Assembly (NCBI RefSeq): GCF_002263215.1
Contig: NZ_NLFK01000006.1
Location: 120,859-184,858, forward strand
Source: Actinobacillus seminis
GTDB taxonomy: Bacteria; Pseudomonadota; Gammaproteobacteria; Enterobacterales; Pasteurellaceae
Reading direction: 5' to 3'
DNA: 64,000 nt
In this document: one piece after another, positions 17,892-28,631 of the stretch
How the letters are laid out: each line of letters starts with the position of its first letter
Numbering within the stretch: the stretch's first letter is position 1
Position numbers and translations under genes: made by a program
The notes under the pieces: model-generated
What the model was told of the DNA's origin: nothing
The model's database searches: none
The model's input: only the letters and a program-made list of their open reading frames with translations

Positions 17892-18647
17892 ATGTCACAA
17901 CAACGCCGAGAAGCTATTTTACTTTTTCTAAAAAATCATAATGTAGCAACCGTTGAATAGTTGGTTCGGGTTACTGCTGCCTCCCCTGCAACTATCCGTC
18001 GTGATTTAATCAAATTGGATAAAGATGGTGTGATTATCCGCACTCATGGCGGTGTCGGGCTAAAGGATTTTATTCCGTTTCAACCCTCAACTAATGAAAA
18101 AATGTTAAAACACATTATCGAAAAAGAGCGTATTGCAGAATATGTGAGCAGTTTGATTATGCCGGGTAGCTCAATCGTATTGGATGCCGGAACAACGACA
18201 CTATGCCTTGCCAAAAAACTGGCACATATGCCATTAAGGGTTATTACGACGGATTTACATATTGCGTTATTACTGTCTGAATATAAACAGATTGAGGTAA
18301 TAATAACCGGTGGGAGAGTAGATAATAGTAGTCAGTCGTGTATCGGTTCGTATGGCGTTAATTTATTGAGTAATATTTATCCTGATTTTGCTTTTGTCAG
18401 TTGCAATTCATGGAGTATGGAGAATGGTATAACAGCACCAACGGAAGAAAAAGCCTATCTTAAGAGAGCGTTATTAAAGAATGCTAAACGTAAAATCATG
18501 GTAGCAGATAGCAGTAAATATGGGCAATGTTCGCTTTTTTGTGTCGTACCTTTAAATGAATTAACAGATATTATTACGGATAATAACTTATCACCTGAAG
18601 CTCAAAATGAAATGAACAATAATAACTTTATATTGCATCTTGTTTAA
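17892..18647 (+). pseudogene. DeoR-family regulator with an amber codon in its HTH
   Basis: 251-codon regulator of the DeoR/GlpR type. It starts MSQQRREAILLFLKNH; an in-frame TAG (17958-17960) stands at codon 23, followed by VRVTAASPATIRRDLIKLD, the recognition-helix region. The C-terminal sugar-phosphate sensor domain is intact, with LDAGTTT and VADSSKYG. A shorter product could only start from a non-ATG codon after the stop and would lack half the HTH. It presumably controlled the neighbouring acid-sugar genes. Confidence 0.85.
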
Positions 18648-18818
18648 TTAATTTACCGAAAGAGTGAAATTTTAAGGAAAATGATGATCTTTTTACGAAG
18701 TAAGTTCAGTCGTATTTTTATAAGTTATCTTCTCTTGGTTAAGTATTTTTCAAATTTATTTCCTTTTAATCTTTTTAACTTATTGCAATATCATAAAAAA
18801 CTGATTTTATCAGCGACA

Positions 18819-19012
18819 TTGGCGGCTGATTTGGATAAATGGCTGTTATACTATAACTATCACCAAACTTATCAAGGAAAAATGTGCTGCAAAAGCACGT
18901 CGATAGTAACATTGCTTGATGGAAAATGGATTTTGTCGGAAAAGAATTTAAGCTCAAATTAATCTGACAGCCACTGTTATTTTAAACGTGACTGTCAGAT
19001 AGGGGGCTGTCT
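18819..19012 (+). mobile_element. IS481-like transposase 3' remnant
   Basis: The last about 47 codons read LAADLDKWLLYYNYHQTYQG and then KNL near the end, the C-terminus of IS481-family transposases. The rest of the transposase is absent upstream. After its stop come CTGACAG and, about 25 bp on, CTGTCAGAT, resembling an IS end. An inactive relic next to the damaged acid-sugar and lsr loci. Confidence 0.65.
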
Positions 19013-19056
19013 TTAAGCCTAATTTGAGTAAACTGCTATTACACTCCGGGCGCTTT

Positions 19057-20613
19057 CTATAGTGATGTGGTTAAACCGCTATCTACGAGTTGTAGCTGCT
19101 TGGCGTAGATATTTGCCCATTTTATTTTATGTTGTTTATAGTGTTGATGGCATTCGATATTGGGTTTATGTTGGCGTTCAAATTTCACTAATTTCTTACC
19201 GGCTTCGGATAAAGATGGGTAAATACTGATCCCTACACCTGCTGCAATTGCACAGCCTAGAGCCGTCGCTTCCTTGACTACAGGAATGTTAACCGTTAAA
19301 CCTGTTACATCAGCTAAAATTTGGCTCCAAAGTTTCCCTTTAGAACCACCACCTGCAAATACAATACTTTTGAGTTTAACGCCTGAGAATTTTTCTACTT
19401 GCTCTAAATTGCAAGAAGATACAATTGCGGCATTTTCTTCTAAGGCTCGGAATAATACGGGTTTATTGCATTTTTCCGGATCAATAGAAAGATTTATAAA
19501 TGAAGGGGAAGCATGATACCAAGATTTAAAATGCATTGCATCGGAAAAGATGGGAATAACATTATTGGCACCGACGGGAACACGTTCAGCCATCTGTTCT
19601 AATAAAGTATAGGCATCAGTCCCCAGTTTTTCTGCAAGGCGTTTTTCTTCTTCGCAAAATGCCTCTCGGAACCATCGCATTGTTAATCCGGTAAAAAAGC
19701 TAATAGATTCGGCTTGGACTAATGGTGAAATTACATGAGGATTTACACGTACATTCATTTCCGGATCAGTTATTGGTTCAGGTAAATTCACAACCTGTTG
19801 CCAAAAGGTTCCACCAATTATGGCTGCTTGTGATGGTTCTGTAATCCCTAAACCAATACAACCTAATTGCACATCGCCACCGCCTACAATGACGAGAGTA
19901 CCCGCACTTAATCCTGATTGTTGGGCGGCTTGTTTTGTAACATATCCTAAAATTGAACCTGTTTCTTTAACAGGCGCAAGAATAGTTGATTTCAGACCTG
20001 CCATATCGAGGAATTCTGGCGACCATTGACGCGTTTTGAGATTTAATATCCCTGTTGTTCCTGCATTAGACGGTTCAACCGCTAATTCCCCACTTAGCAT
20101 GAAACCTAGCCAATCGCTGATCATGGTAATGGTTTTAGTTTGTTGATAAATATCGGGGCGATGATGTGCTAACCAACGTAAACGTGGTAGCGCACTTAAT
20201 GCTAAAGTTTGCCCGGAACTATTGTAAAGTTGCTGTTCAAAGGTATAGTTATTTAGCGCTTTGAGTTCATTTACTTCTGTTGTTGCTCGCGCATCGACAT
20301 TACCACAAGCCCAAATAGGGTGCTTATTTTCATTATATAGCACTATTCCTTCACGCATTGAACAAGTAGAAATAGCCGCTATTTGTTGTGGTAAAATCTT
20401 TGCCTCTTGTAAAGCTCTCTGAATACACTCACAGGTAAGTTGCCAATTATTTGTTAGATCAAACTCCATTGAGCCGGGAATATTTGGATCGGCTAAATGC
20501 ATCCATTCTCTTGGTGCAGAAGTAATTTGATTGCCTGCTACATCAAAAACAACCGCTCTTACACTACCGGTTCCGGCATCTAATGCCATAAGATATTTGT
20601 TTGGATCACTCAT
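19057..20613 (-). CDS. lsrK: Autoinducer-2 kinase LsrK
   Basis: 518-residue FGGY-family kinase that phosphorylates imported AI-2 (DPD) in the cytoplasm. It shows the family opening [18 protein letters not shown], the SMREGIVLY segment, the catalytic-Asp region [16 protein letters not shown] and the ATP-binding [17 protein letters not shown]. The ATG at 20613 is preceded by AAGGAGGAG; an in-frame start 13 codons upstream lies before that site and is unlikely. It is downstream of the lsrR pseudogene in the same orientation. The gene looks intact although its regulator and part of its importer are broken. Confidence 0.93.
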   Translation of the reverse strand: MSDPNKYLMALDAGTGSVRAVVFDVAGNQITSAPREWMHLADPNIPGSMEFDLTNNWQLTCECIQRALQEAKILPQQIAAISTCSMREGIVLYNENKHPIWACGNVDARATTEVNELKALNNYTFEQQLYNSSGQTLALSALPRLRWLAHHRPDIYQQTKTITMISDWLGFMLSGELAVEPSNAGTTGILNLKTRQWSPEFLDMAGLKSTILAPVKETGSILGYVTKQAAQQSGLSAGTLVIVGGGDVQLGCIGLGITEPSQAAIIGGTFWQQVVNLPEPITDPEMNVRVNPHVISPLVQAESISFFTGLTMRWFREAFCEEEKRLAEKLGTDAYTLLEQMAERVPVGANNVIPIFSDAMHFKSWYHASPSFINLSIDPEKCNKPVLFRALEENAAIVSSCNLEQVEKFSGVKLKSIVFAGGGSKGKLWSQILADVTGLTVNIPVVKEATALGCAIAAGVGISIYPSLSEAGKKLVKFERQHKPNIECHQHYKQHKIKWANIYAKQLQLVDSGLTTSL

Positions 20614-20670
20614 CGTCTCCTCCTTATCTTGATAGGAAGAAAATAGCCACAATCATTCCACCTTACACCA

Positions 20671-21635
20671 TTAAACCAATTGGGCCAGCATCATTCGAGC
20701 AGTCTTTTCTTCCGTAACTCATGAATTAATGTATTTACCTTGTAAAGCACTGAGAATTGCCTCTACTTTATTTTCGCCGCCGGCAATGCCAATAACATTT
20801 GGGATCTTTGTTAGTTTATCCAGTGACACGCTAATCAATTCTTCATGTAATGGCATATCAGGTTGTAAGCGACCATCTTTCTGCATAAAGTAGCCTAAAA
20901 TGTCGCCAACCGCACCCTGTGAACGAAGGGTTTGTTGTTTTTATTCCGTAATATATCCTGTTCGTAATAGCGTCGCCTGTCCACATTGACGAGTTGCGCC
21001 AATACCTACAATAGCGACATCAGCACTACAAGCAGCAAGCATGATATCTCGCACGCAGGCTTCTTTCTTGAAAAGTTTAGCTGCTTCAATAGAAGATGCA
21101 CGTAACGGAGCGGGGATCATGCTGATAGAACAAGATCCATCTAATTGACCGATTCCTTTCATATATGGTCCAACGCCACCCGATAACGTAATTAATCTAA
21201 TGCCATTATGTGTAATAAAATCATTACTATATTTAATTGTTTGCATAATCGTTTCGCCAAAGCCTATAGCCAATAATTGGTTAGGTTGAAGTAAAGACAT
21301 TAGCATTTGTGCGGAACCGATACCCAATCGCTCATTGATTTCATGTTGCTCTAGTTCTGGTAATATACGAATATGTCTTAGATTAAAGCGTTGTTGCAGA
21401 GCTTGTTCTAATTCAAGACAACCCGTAAAACGTGAATTAATTTGGACCTTAATGATGCCTTGTTGACGCCCCTTTTCTAATAAACGAGAAATTTTTAAAC
21501 GAGGTAAACCCAATTTATCACCAATTTCACCCTGAGTAAGACGTGGTAATAGAACCAAGCAATTCTAGCCAATAACTCTTCTTCACTTATAGGCTGAGGT
21601 ATTTCTGTGTAATCAAATCTTTTATCATTCATCAT
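20671..21635 (-). pseudogene. lsrR: lsr operon repressor LsrR, three lesions
   Basis: SorC/DeoR-type repressor that responds to phospho-AI-2. The start [11 protein letters not shown] leads to [10 protein letters not shown], where four bases appear lost (expected HDGLTQGEIG), shifting the frame. The middle part (20941-21558), with [32 protein letters not shown] and PAPLRASS, is well conserved. In-frame TAA (20941-20943) follows GYITE, and a TGA (20719-20721) interrupts KYINS-VTEEKTA. Loss of repressor would normally derepress lsr, but the shared promoter region is also gone. Confidence 0.92.
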
Positions 21636-21647
21636 TTATTCCTACTA

Positions 21648-22874
21648 GCACTCTTTCCTAATTTAAATGTGAAAGAAAATATTTTATTTGGTTTAACACA
21701 ACACGACAAAACAGAAGAAAAACTTACCGCACTTTTAAAAGAATTAAATAGCCATTTGAATTTAGACATGTTGGCGGGTTCGCTTGATGTGGCAGATCAA
21801 CAATTAGTCGAAATTATGCGTGGCTTAATGCGTAATTCATCTATCTTAATTCTTGATGAACCAACTGCTTCATTAACACCGGTAGAAACGGCGAGTTTAT
21901 TTAAGAAAATTCATTCTTTGTTAGAAAAAGGCGTTGGAATTGTTTTTATTTCACATAAGTTGCCGGAAGTTTGGCAAATTGCACATCGTATAAGTGTTAT
22001 ACGAGATGGCATCATTACCTTAACCGGACAAACAGCATCATTGAATAAAGATGACATTATTACAGCAATTACACCCAAATCAAAAAATGTGCAATTAACT
22101 GAAAGTCAAAAATTATGGCTCGAATTACCAGGTTATCATCGGATAAAAACAAAAGAACAACCAATTTTATACGTCAAAAATTTAACCGGTGAAGGATTTA
22201 AAAATATTACTTTTGAGATATTTCCTGGCGAAATTCTGGGACTCGCTGAGGTAGTTGGAGTGGGAAGGACAGAGTTGGCAGAAACGCTTTATGGTTTGCG
22301 TAATAAAAAATGTGGTGAAATTATATTTAATAATCAAGAGGTTAGTAATTTATCTGTTCAACAACGTTTAGATAAGGGAATTGTTTATTTACCTGAAGAT
22401 CGTCAAGCTTCGGGGCTTTATTTAGATGCACCTTTAACGTGGAATGTTTGTGGATTAACTTATAACAAAATGGGATTTTGGATTGATACAAGTAAAGAAA
22501 GTGCGATGTTAGAACGTTACCATAGAGCGATGGGCATTAACTTTTCTGATGAACAACAAGCAGTTCGAACACTATCTGGCGGGAACCAGCAAAAAATTTT
22601 GATTGCAAAATGTTTAGAAGCGGATCCGGCATTATTAATTGTTGATGAGCCAACTCGTGGCGTTGATGTTGGCGCTAGAGCGGATATTTATCAATTAATT
22701 AGTCGTATTGCACAACAAAATGTGGCGGTGTTATTTATTTCATCGGATTTAGAAGAAATTGAACAAATGTCAGATCGGGTATTGGTGATGCATGATGGAC
22801 ATATTGACTATTCATTAAGTGGCGACCGGATTACCGCTAATAATATTATGCAATGGGTCTTTGGTGATGAGTAA
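21648..22874 (+). pseudogene. lsrA: AI-2 importer ATPase LsrA, 5' deleted
   Basis: Dual-ABC ATPase of the AI-2 importer; E. coli LsrA has 511 residues. Homology here begins abruptly at [14 protein letters not shown], equivalent to about residue 97, so the first Walker A (GGNGAGKST in LsrA) is missing. The second domain keeps [15 protein letters not shown] and [15 protein letters not shown]; its degenerate P-loop region is VVGVGRTEL. Only 12 bp separate this start of homology from the divergent lsrR start codon, so a deletion removed the lsr promoter and the 5' end of lsrA. A GTG at 21669 could start a 401-residue fragment. Confidence 0.88.
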
Positions 22875-22885
22875 GGAGATATAAA

Positions 22886-23854
22886 ATGTGGAAGTTCATA
22901 CAAGATAATCGAGAATTAACCATTTTAGTCGCAATAGGCTTTCTCTTTTTATTATTGGGGATAAGTGGCGGCGGTTTTTTCTTTGAAACCTTATTGATGA
23001 TTTTCAGCTCTGCACAAATCGTTATTTTACTAACAATTGGAGCAACCTTTGTTATTCTAACTCGTAATATTGATGTTTCCGTTGGTTCCATAATGGGACT
23101 GTGTGCTGTTATTGCGGGAAGTTCATTAAACTCAGGTTTTGGTCTCGTTTCCGCTTTTTTAATTACACTGATGTGTGGGTTTATAGGAATATTAGTGACT
23201 CTTCTACGTATTCCGGCAATCGTTGCAACATTGGGAACCTTAGGATTATATAAAGGAATTATGTTGCTTATTACTGGTGGGAAATGGATTGAAGGTTTAC
23301 CACAAGATCTGAAAACATTATCTGAGCCTTTGTTATTTAGTTTATCCCCAATGGGTTGCTTGGTTATCGCTTTAATTATTGCCATGTATTTTTTCCTAAC
23401 AAAACGAAAATCAGGTCGTGATTTTTATGCGGTTGGGGATAATTTACAGGGGGCATTACAGCTTGGTGTACACATTGATATTGTTAGAGTTTCTGCTTTT
23501 GCAATAAACGGATTAATGGCAGCGATAGCAGGAATAGTTTTTACATCACAAATCGGTTTTGTACCCAATTCAACGGGGAGCGGATTAGAAATGAAAGCTA
23601 TTGCCGCTTGTGTATTAGGTGGCATTAGTTTTTTGGGTGGTGCTGGTAATTTAATTGGTGCCGTTTTAGGAGCTTATTTTCTTATTCAAATTGATACGAT
23701 TTTGGTTTTATTGAAAGTACCCGCTTATTGGAATAACTTTGTGGCCGGTATCGTATTGCTTGCAGTATTAGTCTTTGATGGACGTATTCGAGTTATGATT
23801 GCAAATAACTTGAAATTACAACGTTACGCACGTTTTTTAAAAGAAAATGAATAG
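22886..23854 (+). CDS. lsrC: AI-2 importer permease LsrC
   Basis: 322-residue inner-membrane permease of the ribose-type (BPD_transp_2) family, slightly shorter than E. coli LsrC (342). Family stretches are [21 protein letters not shown] and [28 protein letters not shown] precedes the ATG, 11 bp after lsrA. Intact, but its ATPase partner is truncated. Confidence 0.92.
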   Translation: MWKFIQDNRELTILVAIGFLFLLLGISGGGFFFETLLMIFSSAQIVILLTIGATFVILTRNIDVSVGSIMGLCAVIAGSSLNSGFGLVSAFLITLMCGFIGILVTLLRIPAIVATLGTLGLYKGIMLLITGGKWIEGLPQDLKTLSEPLLFSLSPMGCLVIALIIAMYFFLTKRKSGRDFYAVGDNLQGALQLGVHIDIVRVSAFAINGLMAAIAGIVFTSQIGFVPNSTGSGLEMKAIAACVLGGISFLGGAGNLIGAVLGAYFLIQIDTILVLLKVPAYWNNFVAGIVLLAVLVFDGRIRVMIANNLKLQRYARFLKENE

Positions 23855-23866
23855 GGAGGTTGCGCC

Positions 23867-24829
23867 ATGTTAAATATAAAAAAATATGGTTGGGAAGCCA
23901 CTTTATTCATCTTAGTGATTCTTGAGATTTTAGGTTTTGGTTTAATTAATCCTCGAATGCTGGATCTTAATGTTTTACTTTATAGTACGAGTGATTTTAT
24001 TTATATTGGAATGCTTGCATTGCCTTTAACGGTAGTTATTGTTAGTGGTGGAATGGATATTTCCTTTGGTTCAACAGTTGGACTTTGTGCAATCTTATTG
24101 GGAGTATTGTTGAAATCTGATCTATCTTTAACTTTCGCCATTCCATTTACTTTTGTTATAGGGATATTTTGTGGATTAATCAATGCGAGTTTGATTATCT
24201 ATACAAAAGTAAATCCATTGATAATTACATTAGGAACAATGTATCTATTTGGGGGCGCATTATTATTATCTGGTTTCGCAGGAGCAACAGGCTATGAGGG
24301 GATTAGTGGATTTCCGGATAGCTTATTAGAATTTTCCAACCGGACTTTATTTAATATTCCCACACCAATTATTTATTTTTTAATTATCACTATATTTTTC
24401 TGGGCATTTATGCACAGAACATGTGTAGGTCGTAGTATGTTCTTAATTGGACAATGTGAGCGTACATCTCGCTATAGTGCAGTACCGGTTCATCGTACAC
24501 TTTTTATTATTTATTCTGCGACTGGCTTTATTGCGGCTTTTGTAGCAATTCTACTCGTTTCTTACTTTGGTTCTGCACGTTCAGATTTGGGTAGCTCTTT
24601 ATTGATGCCAGTATTAACTGCAGTAGTTTTAGGCGGTGCCAATATTTACGGTGGTTCAGGCTCAATAATCGGTACAGCGATTGCTGCATTATTAATTGGT
24701 TATTTGCAACAAGGCTTACAAATGGCTGGTATTTCAAACGAAATATCCAGTGCATTATCGGGTGCATTACTAATCATTGTGTTAATTGGAAAATCTCTAC
24801 GTTTACATTATCGTACTTTGGTCAAATAG
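23867..24829 (+). CDS. lsrD: AI-2 importer permease LsrD
   Basis: 320-residue partner permease of LsrC (E. coli LsrD 330). It contains VVIVSGGMDISFGSTVGLCA near residue 60 and VVLGGANIYGGSGSIIGT near residue 255, as in ribose-type permeases. GGGAGG lies 8 nt before the ATG and 12 bp separate it from lsrC. An uptake signal follows the stop codon at 24835. Confidence 0.92.
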   Translation: MLNIKKYGWEATLFILVILEILGFGLINPRMLDLNVLLYSTSDFIYIGMLALPLTVVIVSGGMDISFGSTVGLCAILLGVLLKSDLSLTFAIPFTFVIGIFCGLINASLIIYTKVNPLIITLGTMYLFGGALLLSGFAGATGYEGISGFPDSLLEFSNRTLFNIPTPIIYFLIITIFFWAFMHRTCVGRSMFLIGQCERTSRYSAVPVHRTLFIIYSATGFIAAFVAILLVSYFGSARSDLGSSLLMPVLTAVVLGGANIYGGSGSIIGTAIAALLIGYLQQGLQMAGISNEISSALSGALLIIVLIGKSLRLHYRTLVK

Positions 24830-24907
24830 ATAAAAGTGCGGTGGAAAAACCAACAATTTTAGCGAAGTAGTACATCATCAACTATCCCTTAAATAGGAGA
24901 ATTGACA

Positions 24908-25924
24908 ATGAAATTTCAATTAAAATTGACCGTACTTGCAACGGTACTGGGTTTATCTGCTATCACATCAGTTCTCGCAGTAGAGCGTATCGCCTTTATT
25001 CCTAAACTCGTTGGCGTCGGTTTCTTTACGAGTGGTGGTCAAGGTGCAATAGATATGGGGAAAACGCTTGGTATTTCGGTCACTTATGATGGACCAACAG
25101 AACCCGGCGTTTCAAATCAAGTTCAGCTAATTAATAACTTTGTTAATCAAGGTTACAATGCGATTATTGTTTCTGCAGTTTCGCCAGAGGGATTATGTTC
25201 AACATTACAACGTGCAATGAAACGCGGCGTTAAAGTATTGACTTGGGACTCTGATGTAAAACCTGAATGTCGTAGTCATTATATTAACCAAGGTACACCG
25301 GAGCAATTAGGCTCAATGTTAGTGGATATGGCGGCAAGCCAATTAGACAAGCCACAAGCGAAAGTTGCCTTTTTCTATTCTAGTCCAACAGTTACCGATC
25401 AAAATCAATGGGTGAATGCAGCAAAAGCAAAAATTATGAAAGAACATCCGGAATGGAAAATTGTTACAACCCAATTTGGTTATAACGATGCAATTAAATC
25501 CTTACAAACTGCTGAAGGAATTTTAAAAGCTTATCCTGATTTAGATGCCATTATTGCACCGGATGCCAATGCATTGCCTGCAGCGGCTCAAGCGGCAGAA
25601 AATCTTAAAGTACGTTCAGTTGCCATTGTTGGTTTTAGTACACCGAATGTAATGCGACCGTATGTAAAACGTGGCACAGTAAAACAATTTGGTTTATGGG
25701 ATGTGGTTAAACAAGGTCAGATATCTGTGGCAGTAGCCAATGAATTGCTGAAAGGCAAGGCATTAAATGTGGGAGCTAAAATTGATGTTCCTCATATCGG
25801 TACAGTGGAAGTTTCTCCGAATAGCATACAAGGCTATCACTATGAGGCAAAAGGTAATGGTATTGTTTTATTACCGGAACGTGTAGTGTTCACCAAAGAT
25901 AATATCGATAACTATGATTTTTAG
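24908..25924 (+). CDS. lsrB: Periplasmic AI-2-binding protein LsrB
   Basis: 338 residues with a 24-residue signal peptide ending at SVLA. AI-2-contacting positions known from Salmonella LsrB can be seen: Lys in [12 protein letters not shown], Asp in TWDSDVKPE, Asp-Gln in TVTDQNQW, and Pro/Ala in [11 protein letters not shown]. The ATG at 24908, preceded by AGGAG, is chosen over an in-frame TTG two codons upstream. Intact binding protein, so periplasmic AI-2 capture could persist even if import is lost. Confidence 0.94.
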   Translation: MKFQLKLTVLATVLGLSAITSVLAVERIAFIPKLVGVGFFTSGGQGAIDMGKTLGISVTYDGPTEPGVSNQVQLINNFVNQGYNAIIVSAVSPEGLCSTLQRAMKRGVKVLTWDSDVKPECRSHYINQGTPEQLGSMLVDMAASQLDKPQAKVAFFYSSPTVTDQNQWVNAAKAKIMKEHPEWKIVTTQFGYNDAIKSLQTAEGILKAYPDLDAIIAPDANALPAAAQAAENLKVRSVAIVGFSTPNVMRPYVKRGTVKQFGLWDVVKQGQISVAVANELLKGKALNVGAKIDVPHIGTVEVSPNSIQGYHYEAKGNGIVLLPERVVFTKDNIDNYDF

Positions 25925-25944
25925 TTTAAAACAAGGGGCAAAAA

Positions 25945-26815
25945 ATGGCTGATTTAGATGATATTAAAGATGGTAAAGATTTTGGTTTAGCTCAATCCCA
26001 AACTAATCGAGCGTTTTATTTAAAAGGGGCTGGTGCTTTAGATTTGGGGATGCAGTCTCGTTTAGCAAATATTTTTAATCCGAAAACAGGCAAAACTATT
26101 ATGCTTGCTTTTGATCACGGTTATTTCCAAGGTCCAACAACAGGGTTGGAGCGCATCGATTTACATATTGTACCATTGTTTGCTTATACTGATGTGTACG
26201 CGCGGTATTTTACGTAGTATCGTACCGCCAGAAACACGTAAGTCAGTAGTATTACGAGCTTCAGGAGCAAATTCAACTCTGACTGAACTCTCTAACGAAG
26301 CTGTTGCGGTTTCTATAGAAGATGCTTTGCGTTTAAATGTTTCAGCAATGGCGGCACAGGTCTATATTGGTTCAGAATATGAGCATCAATCAATTAAGAA
26401 TATTATTCAATTAGTTGATCAAGGTACTCGTTATGGTATGCCAACGATGGCTGTAACCGGAGTAGGGAAAGATATGGCGCGCGATCAGCGTTATTTTTCT
26501 TTAGCCACTCGTATTGCTGCAGAAATGGGAGCTCATATTATTAAAACTTATTATGTGGATAAAGGTTTTGAGCGAGTCACTGCAGGTTGCCCTGTCCCTA
26601 TCATTATTGCCGGGGGTAAAAAATTACCGGAATTTAATGCATTAGATATGTGTTACAAAGCAATCGATCAAGGTGCATTAGGGGTGGATATGGGGCGTAA
26701 TATTTTTCAATCTGATTCACCAATTGCGATGCTCAAAGCAGTTCATGCTGTTGTACATGGTGGTGAAACGGCAGAGAAAGCGTATCAACTTTATTTAGAC
26801 GAAAAAAATCATTAA
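25945..26815 (+). pseudogene. lsrF: 3-hydroxy-2,4-pentadione-5-phosphate thiolase LsrF, frameshifted
   Basis: LsrF processes phospho-AI-2 downstream of LsrG; E. coli LsrF has 291 residues. The N-terminal frame ([14 protein letters not shown] to LFAYTDV) breaks at about 26191-26197, where roughly eight bases that should encode LM are missing. The second frame resumes as [15 protein letters not shown] and continues to the normal end, retaining the Schiff-base Lys region [11 protein letters not shown]. The two halves overlap but no single start gives a full product. Confidence 0.92.
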
Positions 26816-26827
26816 AGCTTAACTTAT

Positions 26828-26848
26828 GGGCAAATATTATATTTGCCC
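26828..26848 (+). other. Intercistronic hairpin between lsrF and lsrG
   Basis: Perfect inverted repeat GGGCAAATA-TTA-TATTTGCCC, 9-bp stem with a 3-nt loop, without a T run. It may stabilise mRNA or modulate lsrG expression. Confidence 0.5.
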
Positions 26849-26868
26849 TGAAATTTAAGGAGTTCATT

Positions 26869-27186
26869 ATGTTTGCAATGTTGGTAGAAATTAATATCAA
26901 AGAAGGCAAAGAGCAAGAGTTTCTTGACGTGTTTAAACATAATTATCTTGGAACAAGACAAGAAAAAGGTAATTTACGCTTTGATGTATTACGAGATCCT
27001 GACATTAAAACTCGTTTTTATGCCTATGAAGTTTATGTTGATGAACAGGCGCTGGAAGAACATAGAAAAATGCCCCATTATCGACGCTGTGTTGCAGAAC
27101 TTGAGCGAATAATGGCGGGTTCAAGAAGCAAAAAAATCTTTGATTGGGTTTTTTCGGAGACGTTAACCAATGATGCGCAGTATTGA
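26869..27186 (+). CDS. lsrG: Phospho-AI-2 isomerase LsrG
   Basis: 105-residue ABM-fold enzyme (E. coli LsrG 96) that isomerises P-DPD. Family features are MLVEINIKEGKEQEF, GNLRFDVLRDPD and the conserved PHYRRCVAELE. AAGGAG precedes the ATG. Last gene of the lsr operon; the C-terminal tail is about ten residues longer than in E. coli. Confidence 0.92.
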   Translation: MFAMLVEINIKEGKEQEFLDVFKHNYLGTRQEKGNLRFDVLRDPDIKTRFYAYEVYVDEQALEEHRKMPHYRRCVAELERIMAGSRSKKIFDWVFSETLTNDAQY

Positions 27187-27353
27187 TGTCGTATGAGAAA
27201 GTATTTTACTCTACACCCAAATAATCTGAATGCTTTTTTGCGTTAGGACTGCGTTCAATACAATATCGAAATCAGTCCTTTGAATAACGGTTTAACTTTT
27301 TGCAGCAGAGCAAAATGACCGCTCTTTGAATGCTAAAGCCACGTAAAATTGAT

Positions 27354-28466
27354 TTAGTTCACTTCTTTAAACATAATTTCACTTGGAATGACGGAGCCTT
27401 GCCAGTACAGCTCGCTTGCTACTTTTTCCGCTAACTGTAAAAAGGCTTGGCTGATTTCATTATTCGGATCGGCGATAACTGTTGGTATTCCTTTATCCAA
27501 ATCCTCGCGCAAACGAATGTGTAATGGTAATTGTCCTAACACCTGTACATGATATCTCTTCGCCATTTTCGCTGCACCACCGGTTCCAAAAATCGCTTCG
27601 TGATGACCGCATTGGCTACAAATATGCATGGACATATTTTCAATAATTCCCAACACCGGAACTGAAACGCGTTGGAACATAGATACCCCCTTGATTGCGT
27701 CAATAAGTGCGATATCCTGCGGTGTAGTTACAACAACCGCACCGGTGACCGGAATTTGTTGTGACAAGGTCAATTGAATATCGCCGGTCCCCGGGGGCAT
27801 ATCGATCACTAAATAATCCAGATCTTGCCATAAGGTTTCTTGCAATAGTTGGCTTAATGCACTGCTTGCCATTGGTCCGCGCCAAATGGTTGCACTATCA
27901 GCTTCCATCAAAAAACCAATTGAGTTTGCCGATAAATTATGGACTTTAATCGGGTTGATATGCCGGTTATCCGGAGAGGTTGGACGTTGATTGGCAACGC
28001 CTAACATATGTGGAATGGATGGTCCGTAAATATCGGCATCCAAAATACCAACGTTGGCACCTTGCGCTTGTAAGGCTAACGCTAAATTGACTGATACGGT
28101 CGATTTTCCTACGCCACCTTTACCGGAGGTGACCGCAATAATATTTTTTACCCCTTTTACCGCAGGGTGATTATTAGCACGTTTTAGGGTGGCGATTTGA
28201 TAATTAAGTTGCCATTTTATTTGTTGGCATTCGCTTATCGCCTGCAATTGTGCGGAAAGTGCGGTCTTTAATTGTTCAAAAGCACAATTCCAAGCGAAAG
28301 GCAGGGTGATTTCGATACGTAAAATATCGCCACCTTTTTCAATTTTTTTGAGCGTATTTAATGCTATTAAATCTTTTTGTAAACTGGGATGTTGAAATTG
28401 TTGAAACGCTTGTTGTAATTGATTTTTCTGATTTTCTGTCAAATTTTCGGAAAAGACAATTGGCAT
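27354..28466 (-). CDS. mrp: Iron-sulfur cluster carrier Mrp/ApbC
   Basis: 370-residue P-loop ATPase (E. coli Mrp 369) that carries and delivers [4Fe-4S] clusters in the cytoplasm. N-terminal MIP18-like domain, then the deviant Walker A TSGKGGVGKST at residues 113-123, IDMPPGTGDIQLTLSQ, and the cluster-binding CSQC around residue 284. Next to divergent metG, the usual arrangement in gamma-proteobacteria. Confidence 0.95.
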   Translation of the reverse strand: MPIVFSENLTENQKNQLQQAFQQFQHPSLQKDLIALNTLKKIEKGGDILRIEITLPFAWNCAFEQLKTALSAQLQAISECQQIKWQLNYQIATLKRANNHPAVKGVKNIIAVTSGKGGVGKSTVSVNLALALQAQGANVGILDADIYGPSIPHMLGVANQRPTSPDNRHINPIKVHNLSANSIGFLMEADSATIWRGPMASSALSQLLQETLWQDLDYLVIDMPPGTGDIQLTLSQQIPVTGAVVVTTPQDIALIDAIKGVSMFQRVSVPVLGIIENMSMHICSQCGHHEAIFGTGGAAKMAKRYHVQVLGQLPLHIRLREDLDKGIPTVIADPNNEISQAFLQLAEKVASELYWQGSVIPSEIMFKEVN

Positions 28467-28631
28467 AAATACATCCTTTTGATGAGAGTAGAAAATGGAT
28501 TGCTATATTTAACCATGCCAATTTTATTCTGTTAAGTTAAAAATTGATAAATAGGGTGGAACTGGAAAAAATACCGCCAATAAGGTAAGATGAGTTACAA
28601 TTTTTGTTTTATTTTTAAAGGTAAAAAATCA

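Noticed and set aside
18681..18818. N-terminal part of the 93-codon frame carrying the IS481 motif
   Set aside because: The first 46 codons are an AT-rich hydrophobic stretch unrelated to transposases; only the C-terminal part is counted as the IS relic.
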